Below, in pieces: positions 46,433-58,264 of a stretch of DNA of 64,000 bases. Below the pieces are notes generated by a model. The model had not been told where the DNA came from. It searched no databases and saw only the letters and a program-made list of their open reading frames with translations. The position numbers and the translations under genes were made by a program. How positions within the stretch are numbered: position 1 is the stretch's first letter; each line of letters begins with the position of its first letter. This DNA is from Lindgomyces ingoldianus (lineage: Eukaryota; Ascomycota; Dothideomycetes; Pleosporales; Lindgomycetaceae): the NCBI RefSeq assembly GCF_010093535.1, contig NW_022985225.1, forward strand, positions 1-64,000, in the 5' to 3' direction.

Positions 46433-48486
46433 ATGTCGGACGAGGAGCAGCGACGGGAGTATGCCCACTACATGGGCGCTACGACCAGCTCGGGCCAGCA
46501 ATATTTCTACCCTCTGTGAGTTCCCCTCCGTCGTACGGGCTATTATGTGATCACCGAAGCTGATCATTGTTTTGCAGTGTGCCTTATAAACCTACAGATC
46601 AACAACAGCTGGCAGAGATCCCTCCCGCCGCACCTAGTCCCCCCATCCCAATGTCGCCCAAGCCGTCGAGCTACGTGTCTCTCCCTCGAAGCTATGCTCC
46701 TCTGCCTGCCCAGAATGAGTACGGTGTTTCATGGCACTACAGCGGATCCGGTCCGCCACCCCCCGTCGAAGTGGGCGCTTCAACCGAGATGGTCCCTGTC
46801 CCTGCAGCCGGCTCCGTAGCTTCTGAGGTGTACGAGCACAGGAGGTCAAGGGACCGCTACTATCACTGTTCGTGGGACTACCGACCAGAACGTGCTGCAT
46901 CTCCATCGCCTCCACCGCAGCCGGCCCTCGCTCCAGTGCCCGTCCCTACGGTTCCGGTCCTTTTCTGCCATACGTGTAGCGAGTGCGGGCGGATACGGTC
47001 AGCTGGCTTCCACCGCGAGAACCCTATCATCCCCGGCAAACCCGTCGTCCCGGGAGTCTGCAGGCGATGTGAGAAGAAAGAAAATAAAAAGAGTGAGGAA
47101 AACGATTGTGTGAAGAAGGTCACTCATATCCGGTCATGCACAGTAGATCCCCCCGAGGAGCCGTGCGACTGGCCATCAAGGTCACGGTCTGTCCACATTC
47201 AAATCGGACGAAACGAGCGTCGTGGAAGGCAGCGAAGCAGATCTCGCAGCAGCAGCGAGGACATTCATATCGTGAGCCGCGCCCGCTCTCACGACAAGCC
47301 TCGTCCTGTCATTCGGAGGTCTGAGAGTCATACGCGTCTGGGATTACGTCTAATTGAGGACGTCATTCCTGAACCACCGAGTTCGCCAAGGAGGGCTCGG
47401 AAAGGTTCGACATTGCGAGTCGCTTCAGTCAGTCCAGTGCGTAACTCCGCTCGCGCTCGTGTCAAGGTTACCCACCGGAACGTGTCCCACTCACCCCCGA
47501 GGACGGAATACAAGCCACGAAGCATTTCTGTTGAAGAACGCAGCACGTCTGCAGAGAGGCGTATTGCATCGCATCCCATGGCCTACCGAGCTGTTCTCCC
47601 AGATCAACGTGCGTTCTTCGATGGTGCCTCGACCGCAGTCTCTCACACGTCATATCCTCAGACTTCGAGTCAGTTGGCGGGTCAATCCCCCCCCTCCCAA
47701 GCACAACCGATCCTGAAGCCTCCGAATATGAGCCAAGAGACCATTCATGGACGTGTAGCAAGTGTATGTCGCAGTCAAGAGAGTACAATGGTTGAAGTGG
47801 GTGGTCCTAGGGTTCAGTTCACTCCTAGTACTCGAGCTTGGAGCACAAAACCGATGGCAGGAAAGGGGACTGCAGGAACGACCACGCCAAACACAGCGCA
47901 CTGGAGCAATATCGCAACTACAGGAGCTAACACGACAAATGCATCAGGGTGGAGCAATAATACAACGGCAGGAAGCGGTGCCGAAGGCTGGAAGAGCAGG
48001 GAGAGGCGACATGGAGGTGGCAGCCACAGCAGTGAGGACCATGAACACTACCACCGACGCGTGCGATCAGGTTACCGTCATTATGAACCTCCATCCCTAC
48101 CAAGTCGCAGCCTTGAGGAGGTACATGTTCGACATGCCCCTCCCCCGCTTCCATGCCGCGCTAGCACCCCACACCCGAATGCTCCAACTGCATCTGAGCG
48201 ACCTCCCTCCCTTCATAGTTGGTCTCGTGCTCAAACCCCCTTCGACGGCGGCTTGACCCCTGGTCCAAGTGAAACCAAAGATCGTGATCGTGATCGTGAT
48301 TGGGATGAAGTTACGGTGTCGGACACAACATCACAGAAGTCCGCAGAGGTTGAGATTCTGAGGAAGTGGAAGGGCGTTGATGAACGCGGACATCCCTGTA
48401 CATTTGTTGAGGAGAGGATGACGAGGTATGTGCCTGAGGGTAAAATAAAGTCGAAGGAGGAACGGGGAAGTTGGCGGGAGGTGTAA
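46433..48486 (+). CDS. Arg/Ser-rich protein with Cys-pair motif, unknown function
   Basis: Two exons, 46433-46515 and 46578-48486, joined by a 62-bp intron (GTGAGT...TGCAG) in phase, giving 663 residues. The small first exon (MSDEEQRREYAHYMG...) supplies a proper start that the long frame lacks. The N-terminal 120 residues are Pro/Tyr-rich. A short Cys-rich motif follows near 155-200 (FCHTCSECGRIRSAGF ... CRRCEKKE), a C-x2-C-x2-C with a downstream C-x2-C that may bind zinc. The middle is rich in Arg/Ser and Ser/Pro pairs (RQRSRSRSSSEDIHI) like splicing-associated proteins. Near the C-terminus are a KDRDRDRDWDE run and a folded-looking tail (VEILRKWKGVDERGHPCTFV, EERMTRYVPEG). I do not recognise the family; a nuclear role is only suggested by composition. 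Confidence 0.75.
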
Positions 48487-48565
48487 TGGATGGAGGAGGT
48501 TAAAAGTTTGGCAGAGTGGGTTAGGGTGCATTTCGAGGTGGAGGTCGGTATTCTTGCGTTTGTGG

Positions 48566-48607
48566 GGGGGGGGGGGGGGTGGGGGGTTAAGGGGGGGGGG
48601 GTGGTTT

Positions 48608-48642
<35 letters not shown>

Positions 48643-48652
48643 CTTGGGCTTA
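48566..48652 (+). repeat. Poly-G tracts, longest run 43 G
   Basis: Just after the stop of the Arg/Ser-rich gene, G runs of about 16, 6 and 10 bases are followed by an uninterrupted 43-base G run (48610-48652). Such runs can form G-quadruplexes, or C-rich folds on the other strand. They are also a known place for sequencing or assembly length errors. The reverse frame reads as polyproline but is not a gene. Confidence 0.9.
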
Positions 48653-51600
48653 AGACGTGGGGAGGAGCGATTTTAGGTGAGAAATCGGGCTCTCCTGAGC
48701 CCGTTGTCTCGTCAGGGAGGCTCTTCAATCTTGTTTTTCTCTTTCCCTTTCCTTTCGCTTTTTCTAAGGGTGGATTTTCTGCGATAGCGATGGGGTTGTG
48801 TGCTTGCTCGATATCGCTGCATAGTAGATAACCGAAATTTTCGGCTTTCAAGTGTGTATAGGTATCTGGGCATGTAACTTCTTTCCCCTTTTTCTCACTA
48901 CGGATTAATAGTATCTGACCGGTTCTGCTACTCTTTCGGCTTGTAGGGTAGGTGGTACATATTAACTGTGTCTAGTGCATGGTTCGGGCTTTTAGTTGTG
49001 ACTAATGATGATTATATGTGATTTTCAGCGCACTATACAAGCTCTTGTCAGCTGTGGAATACAGGAGGCAGTAAATCTTTTGGCTTCAAACCGCGCGGAA
49101 TACTACAGGGAAGCCAAGCAGCCGGCCAAGAACATCGGGACGGCAATTTTGCTAGTATATGGATAGTATTTATGCATTATCAAGACCTGGAGTCTTATAG
49201 TAACAGTTAGGCGTCCTATATTCTAGCGTAATTTCTCCAATGAAAGGGGATGTGGAGGTGGTTGCTGGGGAGGACTTGGACTGTATTGCTTTTAAGCTTC
49301 ATGACTTCGCTTATTAGTGTCACAATCCGTTCCCAAATCTAGCCGTGGGGCATGGTTTTGCGCTTGATGGGCGGCCAAGGCAAGGCTGTAGCTTAGATGT
49401 AGATATGCTATACTGTAGTTTGTTGGTCTAGATTTGGAAGGATTTTATCCGTGGAGGAATTTGGGGGTTAATGTAGTGTATATTGGTATGGATATTAGAA
49501 CCCTCTGTTGATGGCGATAGCCATGTTAAGTGCTGTCTACGTGTAGAATTTAGGTGGCGATGAGTAAGGGCATGATACGGCTTAGGAGTCGTGTACTTGA
49601 TGTAATTGCTATACGTGGTAAGCTGCTATAAAGGGGTGGTGTTATATTTGAGGGAGCTATGTGTGAAGTGTGAGTTTTGTGTGATTTGCAAGTCTACATA
49701 CATCTCGCCCTCTCCTTACAACCTGCTCGTAGGGTGCGTATCCTAATCATCTTTTAAGTATATCTCTAGCGCGTTCAGCCAACTATCTACACATTTCATG
49801 TAATTTCGTACTATATCATTCCATTCTATTCCATTACCGAGTTTGGTTGGTCTGCGGCCTAGGGGGGGTATTTCTTGCGTCTTTCGGGATTCAGTGGCAA
49901 TAGGTACAATTTAGATGACCGCAAAGTTTCCAATATAATATCCAGCCTTTCTACTATGACTCTTTACCCCCGCGCCTGGTAATTCTGACATCCGTTAGCT
50001 ATTTACAGATTTCGAGGGAGTACAGGGGAGCAGAGGGGTGGATGAGAAGGGAAGGGATCACTTACAATGGTGGCACTCCCAAATAAGCGTCTGGGGCCCA
50101 GAGCTGTTGGCAGGCTCCGAGACCTCCATGATAACTATTCTGTTACTAGGCTTAGTGGTAGCTAGTTCGTTGGATAAGTATGTGTATTGTTTGGTTTGGG
50201 AGATTAACGTCTTTTTGGCACTTCTTTTGCTCTCAATCTGAGGAGCTTGGGATATATATTCTGTCATGGATCGGGGGTTTTTCGGGGGATTTTGAGAGTT
50301 TATATACCCCTACCCTCAACCCTGTTCCAATGGCTTGGTTTTAGAAGAGAGCCATATTTGAAGTATCACGCAATGCTGATGTCAAAGCGCAGGCCTTAGA
50401 AGTTAGCATTTGTATAGAAGGAGGTATTGATATTAGCGATAGAATGCATGAACGTATGCAAGCTAGCGATGTCGTGGGAGGTGAGTTGTTTTATTTTTAT
50501 TTTTCTTCGTAGGTTCAAGAACGCTTCGGGGGGTCAAGGACGCTCAAGGATTTACGAACAGTTTGTAGTGAGTGTAAAAGTCATGAGGGACGAGGTATAT
50601 AAACGAATCAAGATTTTGATTCACCGGGAGGTTCAATCTCGGACGCTCGGTTTGGATGAGTGGAGTGGAAATTAAAATGTTGCAACAGGATGTCACTATT
50701 CAAGCTAGATATATAGAGGGGATGTTCGAATGAAGAAGTAATAGCTGCGTCATATATGGACATGGTGAGTTTTGAGTGGACCCGGATGTTCAGTCAAAGA
50801 CGTTTCGGTAGGGGTTGGCAATTGTAAAAAGAAGAGGAGAGAGTAGAGCAACTTCATGAGGTACGAATAAGCCACAATGAGTTAAGATAAATTCTAATTC
50901 ATATGCAGATTTGTTACGCAAGTTTAGAAGCTCGAGCCCCATCAGAGAATCAAACACTTCTAAACTAGAAGGCATTCCACACCAGCTAGCTAACAACACC
51001 CTACCCGACCATGTTTAAACTCGACGTCAGGGAACTTGGCCTTCCTTCACGGATATTGAAATCCTTTAGATTTTAGCAGTTCACATATTCCCCTTCTATG
51101 TTGGTTGCTAGCTGGGATTTTGGAGGAATAAGTTAGGGCTTGTTACATCGCTGTCACAAGTCTAAGATGTCAAATGATTCTGGTTACTATTGATGAAGCG
51201 TCCAGCTCATCATCTCCGACCGTTCATGCACTACTACAGTAATAACACTATTCGTACGCCCATTCAGGTTTCTCGGGCCTAGAATATTGGCAATTGATAT
51301 CTTGACATGTATCTTCAGTGACTGGACTCTCCTCTTTGCCCATATTTCTACGTAGCCTTTCTCCTACATCATAAGGTTTGTGGGAAATTTTAAAATCGTT
51401 GTATCTCTAAGCTACTATCAGCGCTGTTTGTACTAGAGGCGTGTTTTAGCTGGCGACGAGTTGTCGGTAGAAAAACTTGTGGGTTTTCGGTGGTGTTTTA
51501 GTCTCGTAACTAATCTCGTATCATAGTTTAGGAGTTGTGGTTGCTGATTTGGAAATTAGAGTATGGAACACCAGGGATTATGTACCTCTGCATCCTCCCC

Positions 51601-52292
51601 CATGCCACGTACGTGACCCTTTCAAAAGGGCATGAAGAGCGCCAATATGAAGACTCCACGCCCTGTTATGGAGTGGCATCCTAGGGCCGAGAACTGAGGG
51701 TGACCTAGGACAAGTCTTATTGTTTGCCTCCGTTAGGTTGACGGGCCTAAATTTCGTAAGAGGCGGCGAGTAAATCGGTATATACAGCCGTGTGAATGCT
51801 TAGGATGTTGGTGAAGGCTACGAACAGTGTGAGGTTGAGTGATGCTACAGGTTAAGATTTCGAAAGTGGCACCTAAGAAACTGTTGAAGGACGGCCACTT
51901 AAGTGAAGGACGAGCCAGGTAGTTGGTGGGGAGCTGGGTTCAACTTACTACACATATATGTATATTGACTTCCCATGTCACACCTTTGAAGCGACTTCTC
52001 ATAGTCCAAAGTACAAAGACTAAAAATGCATCCACTATTCACGCCACGACAGCTGATTCTTCGGAAATAGCAGTGAAGCGTCCAATTCAAATATACGTGT
52101 TTACATCTTCAATATTAGCGCGTTTGATGAACAATGCTCATACGTGATAGAAGCCAGCTCTTGAAGTATATAATGACCAGTATCCGAGCTGCACTATGGT
52201 TCCTCAGAAACCTACCACAACATTCCACAATCGAGAAAGAAACATATTACTCACAGTCAATTCTTAACTCTCTCCAACAAACCCCAGAAAAC
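48653..52292. other. 3.6-kb gene-poor, AT-leaning region
   Basis: No gene is supported. Small frames (50038-50267 on both strands, 50427-50675, 50790-50999) lack domains. The DNA is AT-leaning and has many stops, suggesting decayed sequence, but not the extreme TpA pattern of the two RIP-like blocks. Confidence 0.45.
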
Positions 52293-52424
52293 ATGTCTGT
52301 CCCCTACAAGTGGACTTGCTGTCAATGCGAGAAGGAATTTGACGGACACGAACACCCAGAATATTGTCCTGATTGCGATCACCCATATACGGTTTGCAAA
52401 TATTGCGCAAAGGACACAAAATAA
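52293..52424 (+). CDS. Tiny Cys-rich zinc-ribbon-like protein
   Basis: A 43-residue ORF opening MSVPYKWTCCQCEKEFDG. It has four cysteine pairs or near-pairs: CCQC, CPDC and CKYC, with His near the middle (DCDHPY). This resembles small fungal proteins with the pattern W-x-C-C-x-C ... C-x2-C-x-H ... C-x2-C, probably binding one or two zinc ions; their role is unknown. The frame is open further upstream to 52134, but the ATG at 52293 is followed at once by the conserved part. It sits in a gene-poor region beside a pseudogene, so it could be a remnant. Confidence 0.4.
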   Translation: MSVPYKWTCCQCEKEFDGHEHPEYCPDCDHPYTVCKYCAKDTK

Positions 52425-52770
52425 AATGAACCATACCTTTGAAGACCGAGGATACGGGAGGGGTGCGACTAGCTGCTTGGATCTCCACGATGACTAGTGC
52501 TGGACGCTAGCGATATGGGGTCCACAGCTATTTGCAGGAGAGGAATGCGAGTTGACTGGACCTGAAATAAATAGCATATTTGCTCTCAAGCAATAACAGG
52601 AGCAAAAGGACGGCTACTTTATTTAGACTCCTGCTAGTACTCTCTTCTAGGTCTTTCGCATCGTGGCCGTTCTCAATTTATTATAAATATCAATCTTCCA
52701 ACTCCTGCAATTACAGAGTCTCTATCCCCTTCACACACCATCTTCAAACACCTCTCTAGAAGTTTTCAAC

Positions 52771-53919
52771 ATGACCGATCTTCCCAACGAGGTGATTATG
52801 ATATCTTCGTCTCTACTTCGATGCTCCGAATGAAGACAGAGGCAATCCGAGTTTAAATTACCAAGCCTTTACCAGTTTGTCACTCGTTTCCAAAATGTTC
52901 CATTTGATCACGGGTCCGCATCTCTATCACCTTATCTTCATGCGACATCTTACCTATCACGAGGGGTATGCCAGGTCTCTGACAGACCCTTGTGATGGGA
53001 GACCGGGAACTACAGAAAAATTCGAGCCATCACTCTGTCTCCGGACACTATGGTAGTGCGTGGCATCAAAGACGGAGGCCTATTTTGTTTGATCTTCAAT
53101 CTATCTGCTGCAACGCCGAGTATCTTTATATTTCTGGATATTTTAGGTAGATATGGCTTTCCGAACTTTCCATTTTGTTTAAGCTCATAAGTTTCATTTC
53201 CAACGCTAATGTCTAGAAATCGTACGGGCTATAGCCACTCCTTCGTCTCCCAGAATTGGAGACATTAGAGATTGGAGGAAAATGCTTTCCTATCAGTCCA
53301 TATGAGTCGCAATTACCGGAATGGTCTCAAACGGAATCAAACATAAATAACTTCCTTTCCATAGGCTTGGCATCGTTGGGTGTCCTTGGTAAACAGTTGC
53401 AGTGTCTAAATCTCAGAACCAAGAGTCAGTTTCGTTTCGAGGGTTTCATCTTGATCATCACTCCTGGTTTGAGCACTTTCGACATCGTTTTATGGAATGC
53501 AAACTTCGGAGATTGGAAATTGTGTCTGGGAAAACGATTTCTACCGACATCCTCGCCGACAGGGTCTGAAACTAGAAGATGAATACTCCGTGCAAGATGA
53601 TATATATAGCCTCGGAGTTTGACTGCTGGAGATTGGGCTTTGGGAGTCTTTCGTTGCCTACGCTTCCTACGATGCTGAGCCGGTACCCTCACCGGTCCTT
53701 TCGAGGTTGATGGAAGTAGAAGATGACCAGGCCACAAAAGCCATGCTTGTGAAGGAAGATTTGGTTGATATTGCCAAACAGAAGCTGCCGAGCCGGGTGG
53801 GGGATAATTACACTGGTGTCGTAGTAAATTGTCTCAACTGCCTGGATGGAGCAATGTTGACTTTGGCGACCGAAGTGAGTATGAAGATAAGGATGGAATA
53901 CTAATAGGATTACTATATA
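52771..53919 (+). pseudogene. Broken F-box / LRR-like gene
   Basis: The ATG at 52771 starts MTDLPNEVI, the first part of an F-box. The match continues one base out of frame from 52802 (YLRLYFDAPNEDRGN, LSLVSKMFHLITGPHLY), the typical rest of a fungal F-box. A second frame change near 52978-52990 is needed to continue (VMGDRELQKNSSHH). Further on, after more stops, an LRR-like stretch appears (LPELETLEIGG at about 53247, ...LQCLNLRTK). The last part (53707-53904) carries NCLNCLDGAML and runs up to the TIR element at 53920. There are no splice signals that would repair the first break. F-box proteins recruit substrates to SCF ubiquitin ligases; this copy is almost certainly dead. The original 3' end may have been lost at the element. 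Confidence 0.7.
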
Positions 53920-55247
53920 ACGTACTTTACAGGCGAGTTGCTCACACACCTAAGTTACTTACTTTTGCTAAGACCCTACTAAACTACCTTTCTTACACTA
54001 ATGCATTCCCTATAACACTACTTAGACGTGCTAAAAAAATATTAGATATAGCTTACACTTTAAGCTTTTAAATAAAACATAAAACTTTTAAAAAAATGTG
54101 CTATAGCTATATATAAAGTTTTATAAAAAATAATAAATAACTATAGCACTAGATAATATTTATAAGCTAATTTTACAGCTAAATTATAAAAGCTAGGTAA
54201 TAAAAAAAAGTAAGTAATTATTAAAACTATACTTAAGCTATATACATAAGAAATTTCCCCTTAGATAGCATTTATAGCTAATATAGCTAATTCTTTACAC
54301 GCTAAGCAGAATTTAGGCTATGTTTGTAACAAGGTTAGCACAGTTAACTATGTAGCCTTCTCTTGCTTATAGAGGTTTAGGTTAGGCTAGAGACAACTGC
54401 TAGTGCTAGTGCTTACCCTAGCATTACCTATATATATATTATACTATGCGAGAATACTTAGCTTAAGTATTCTTATGCGTACCTTTTAGTATAGTAGGGA
54501 AAGTTGTATAGTATTAGCTTAGCAGGCAGGGCGCCTACCTTATTATAATGTTTACATAAACTAGCCTAGTATGTTTATAAAGTGTTATTTAAAGCTTAAA
54601 GTAAAGTTTTAAGCGCAAGTATAGTTAAGAGATATTTAGCTAATTTTAAAGCCTATCTTACTAAAGTTATATGTGTTATTATTTTAAATACTATACTTAG
54701 CTTTAATATTCTCTATAAGGCTAAACTTACTCTAAATTACTTTAGAACTTTTATAAAAAGCTCTTTTATAGTTATACTTATGCTTAAATGTTACTTTAAG
54801 CTTTAAATAACACTTTACAAACATACTAGGCTAGTTTATGTAAACATAGCCTAGATTACGCTTAGTGCGCAAAGAATTAGCTATATTAGCTATAAATACT
54901 ATCTAAAAGAAAATTCTTTACATGTATAGCTTAAGTATAGTCTTAATAATTACCTACTTTTTTTTATTACTTAGCCTTTATAATTTAGCTATAGAATTAG
55001 CTTATAAATATTATCTAGCACTATAGTTATTTATTATCTTTTATAAGACTTTATATATAGCTGTAGCATATTTTTTTAAAAGTTTTATGTCTTATTTAAA
55101 AGCTTAAAGTATAAGCTGTATCTAATATTCTTTTAGCATATTTAAGTAGTGTTGTAGGGAATGCATTAGTGTAAGAAAAGTAGTTTAGTAGGGTCTTAGT
55201 AAAAGTAAGTAACTTAGGTGTGTAAGCAACTTGCCTGTAAAGTACGT
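53920..55247. mobile_element. 1.33-kb TIR element with 405-bp arms, RIP-marked
   Basis: The ends are inverted repeats beginning ACGTACTTTACAGG at 53920 and closing CCTGTAAAGTACGT at 55247. Arms of about 405 bp (53920-54324 and 54842-55247) match with scattered C-to-T type differences. TA flanks both ends (53918-53919, 55248-55249), as expected for a Tc1/mariner (Fot1/pogo-like) target-site duplication. Inside is a second inverted repeat (arms about 54549-54635 and 54760-54846) and a short palindrome near 54460. No transposase frame survives. The DNA is extremely TpA-rich, the RIP signature. It is best read as a non-autonomous or internally deleted DNA transposon, inactivated by RIP. The nested arms suggest one element inserted in, or rearranged with, another. 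Confidence 0.8.
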
Positions 55248-55249
55248 TA

Positions 55250-55883
55250 TTAAAAAAGTAAGCAAGTCTACACTTATCTACAACACCATATTTAACGCAG
55301 ATAGATTCTGCTCCAACTCAATAGCATTTCGGTCTGAAGGTCAAATAAGATAGAGGTTTGTTCGCCAAATGCTTCCAGGTAGGCGGGAATCATAAGTCTG
55401 CTCGTGTGCCGACAGCAAGAAAGCTTTGTTCGAAGTGGACAACATGTTATCACCGAAAGTGGAACGTAAGTAGAGTTGAGTTCATCTATTAAGCCCATTA
55501 CTAGAATAAGACAAGAGGTCATTAAGGTACAAAATTCTGCCCTGAACTACCTTGGTCATGTTCTATGTTACCGGTAGATGATAAGATGGAGTACGTACAC
55601 ATGAAGGGCTAATAATAATGAGACATACCTGTGCTCCACTTGTTTCTCCAATAAAAACTTCGGCTTCTATGATTTTACTGTCTGGCTCTTGAGTCCCTGA
55701 AGGGAAGCAGGGTCACAGCGCTATGGAACAACCTGGAAGGCAAGAACACACGTGACTCAAAGATACGAAGCTTTTGTGCCAAGACGCTAGCACAAAACAT
55801 CTGTCGCTGCCCACCTCAAAAGTTCTTCGTGAGTGATCGTCAATACCGTCCTCAAGCCCAAGTCAAACTGCGTCCGATCAATC
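55250..55883. other. Intergenic, upstream of the RNA exonuclease gene
   Basis: About 630 bp between the TIR element and the exonuclease start. A minus-strand frame of 76 codons (55292-55522) has no recognisable domain. The right half should hold the exonuclease promoter; no clear TATA box was seen. Confidence 0.5.
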
Positions 55884-58264
55884 ATGGGGAAACGCAAGCG
55901 ACACTACCAGAATGCCGATGAGCCAGCCCCCAAGTTCGGACTTGCGGCAGCTCTTGCGCACCTCAGGAAACCCGAATTGCCTTACGAAAAGCCTACAGAC
56001 ACAGCCGAGGACGACGACGAAGGCTGGATTACCGTCGGGAAGGGTGGGCGGCCGTTGAAGAAGCAGAAGAAGGAGGGAAGCGACCACCATAGCTCGCACC
56101 ACCCTCGTCGTACCGAGGTAGAATCTCCAAAGCAGAAGCAGAAACGGGATCTCGGGGAACACAGCGAGCGCAAACATTCTTCTAAGGATCACTCGAATCG
56201 GTATTCCAAGAAAGCGAATAAATGTGGCAAGGATGAAAACCAGTACCCTTCAATAGATCATTCCCACAACACACGTCTTCAGTCCCACCTCAAAATAACC
56301 GACTTGCAATCTCTCATATTGTATATACTAGCAGATGGCTTTGGCCCGCAATGGGTTGCTGTTCGGCATCGCAGTTCTATACGACAGGTGGTCGTGCTCA
56401 TGGTTCCTGGCTTAGAGCAAGGCATGTTTACAGGCAGGATAGCTCTAGAATCTCCTCAGCCCTCCCTGCCTACTGGAGAGGCTGGGATATTGATTAACAA
56501 CTCACCTGCTACTAATGCCATCAAAGAACAACAGAGCACATCAAAGCGACTGGAGATCTCACCCGACGACTACTACCCGGTCAGCCTCAGACCCCAACGT
56601 ATGCCGGAATCTCTCAAGCCCTTCGCGGACATCTTCCCCCACGTCTGGCCGATTAGAGCTGTAGCGGAATCGCATGGTACCCAGATTTTCAGGGTACTGT
56701 CGCCGATGCACACGATGTTGACATCGCAGATGCCGAAGACGAAGGAAGAGAGACAAATTCGAAAGAATTCAGGGCATAAGGGCCCCGTGCCTCAGAATTC
56801 GAAAAATTGGGAGAATAAACGTACATCAATCACTGAATATCTTGCGGATCTGCTAGCACAGAAGGAGAATGAATATGTGGTGCACCCAGCGTGGTATACT
56901 ACGCAAGAAGCCAAGGAGGCAGCGCATCGACAACGCAAAGAGGCCAAGCAGGCGTCAGAGGATGGGTGGGTTGATACGAATGTCACTAATCTTGAGGACG
57001 GCACCGTGCCTGATAATGAGATCGAGCAGGGTAGTGTGACTGCTGGAAGAGATATCCTGGTCATTGACTGTGAAATGTGCAAGTCAGAGGATGATGTGTT
57101 GGTGCTCACGCGGATCAGTATGCTTGACTGGGATGGCAAAGTTGTCCTTGATGAACTTGTAAAGCCAGATGTGCCCATCAAGGACTATCTCACACAGTAC
57201 GTGCCCGTCAAAATAAAGAAGAAGCTACGCTAATCCTTGACAGGTTTTCTGGTATCACGGAAGCTATGCTGAAAGATGTCACGACTAGTCTATCTGATAT
57301 TCAGAAGCGGTTGCTAGAGATCATCACCCCGCGTACTATTCTACTTGGACATTCTTTAAATTCTGACTTCAACGCTCTCAAGCTCACTCATCCTTATATT
57401 GTTGATTCTGGAATCATCTACCCGCATCCCCGAGGACCGCCATACAAGCAGTCGCTAAAGTGGCTAGCCCAGAGATATCTCTCCTTAGAGATCCAGAAAG
57501 GGACCAAAGGCCACGACAGTGTGCAAGACGCCCGCGCATGTCTTGATCTAGTCAAGCAGAAATGTGAACGTGGTCCACGATGGGGAACCAGCGAAGCGAA
57601 CTCGGAATCAATTTTCAAGAGGTTGGGTCGGGTATCACGTCCCAACACTCATAAGTCCTCTTCCGACGGAGAACGATACAGGACGGGCGCTGTCGTAGAC
57701 TGGGGAGATCCTACTCGAGGACATGGTGGCCAGGCACGAGTAGCAATCGGATGCAAGAGCGATCAGGACGTGGTCGAGGGTATCGAAGCTGCTGTAAAGG
57801 GCCGTGCAACAGGCAATGACGGCGCAACGACAAAAGTGGACTTTATATGGGCTCGGCTTCGCGAACTTGAGCTGGTTCGTGGGTGGTGGGATGACGCGAA
57901 GACAGCCGACGTAGAAGAAATTCGAACAAAGGCCCTTGAGAGGTTGGGACGAACATCTTCTGATCTAGAAGATGGCACGGAGGTAACTGGCTCAGAGCTC
58001 GGAGATGCCGTTGCCCGAACTGTCGACTACATTGTCAAAGTCTTCGAATCATTGCCACCCTGTACTGCATTCATCGTGTACAGTGGAACAAGCGATCCTC
58101 GAGAAGTGCGCCGGCTGCAGAATATGCGGCATCAATATCAACGAGAATTCGCGACGAAAAATTGGGATAACCTGAGCGTCAAATGGACGGATACAGAAAA
58201 CCAAGCCCTCTCACAGGCGTGCAAAGCTATCCGAGAAGGGGTTGGATTCATTGTGGTAAAGTGA
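55884..58264 (+). CDS. REX1: RNA exonuclease, REX1 type (DEDDh)
   Basis: Two exons, 55884-57196 and 57244-58264. The 47-bp intron is GTACGT...GACAG and the join keeps phase (YLTQ-FSGITEAML); 777 residues. The start at 55884 (MGKRKRHYQN) was preferred over a frame opening at 55833. The N-terminus is basic and Lys-rich with acidic patches (AEDDDEGW, KKQKKEG), consistent with a nucleolar location. The exonuclease domain starts near residue 392 with VIDCEMC (catalytic Asp and Glu). It continues with LLGHSLNSDFNALKL (third acidic residue) and HDSVQDARACLDLV near 527 (His and last Asp). Yeast Rex1/Rnh70 trims 3' ends of 5S rRNA, 5.8S rRNA and tRNA precursors. The C-terminal region (FIVYSGTSDPREVRRLQ) is the fungal extension of this family. 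All DEDDh residues appear intact. Confidence 0.9.

Noticed and set aside
31448..48486. A biosynthetic or defence gene cluster
   Set aside because: No core synthase, transporter and regulator set is present. The genes are housekeeping or regulatory and only neighbours.
48231..48851. 206-codon minus-strand ORF with polyproline
   Set aside because: It is the reverse reading of the G run and of the end of the Arg/Ser-rich gene, with no independent features.
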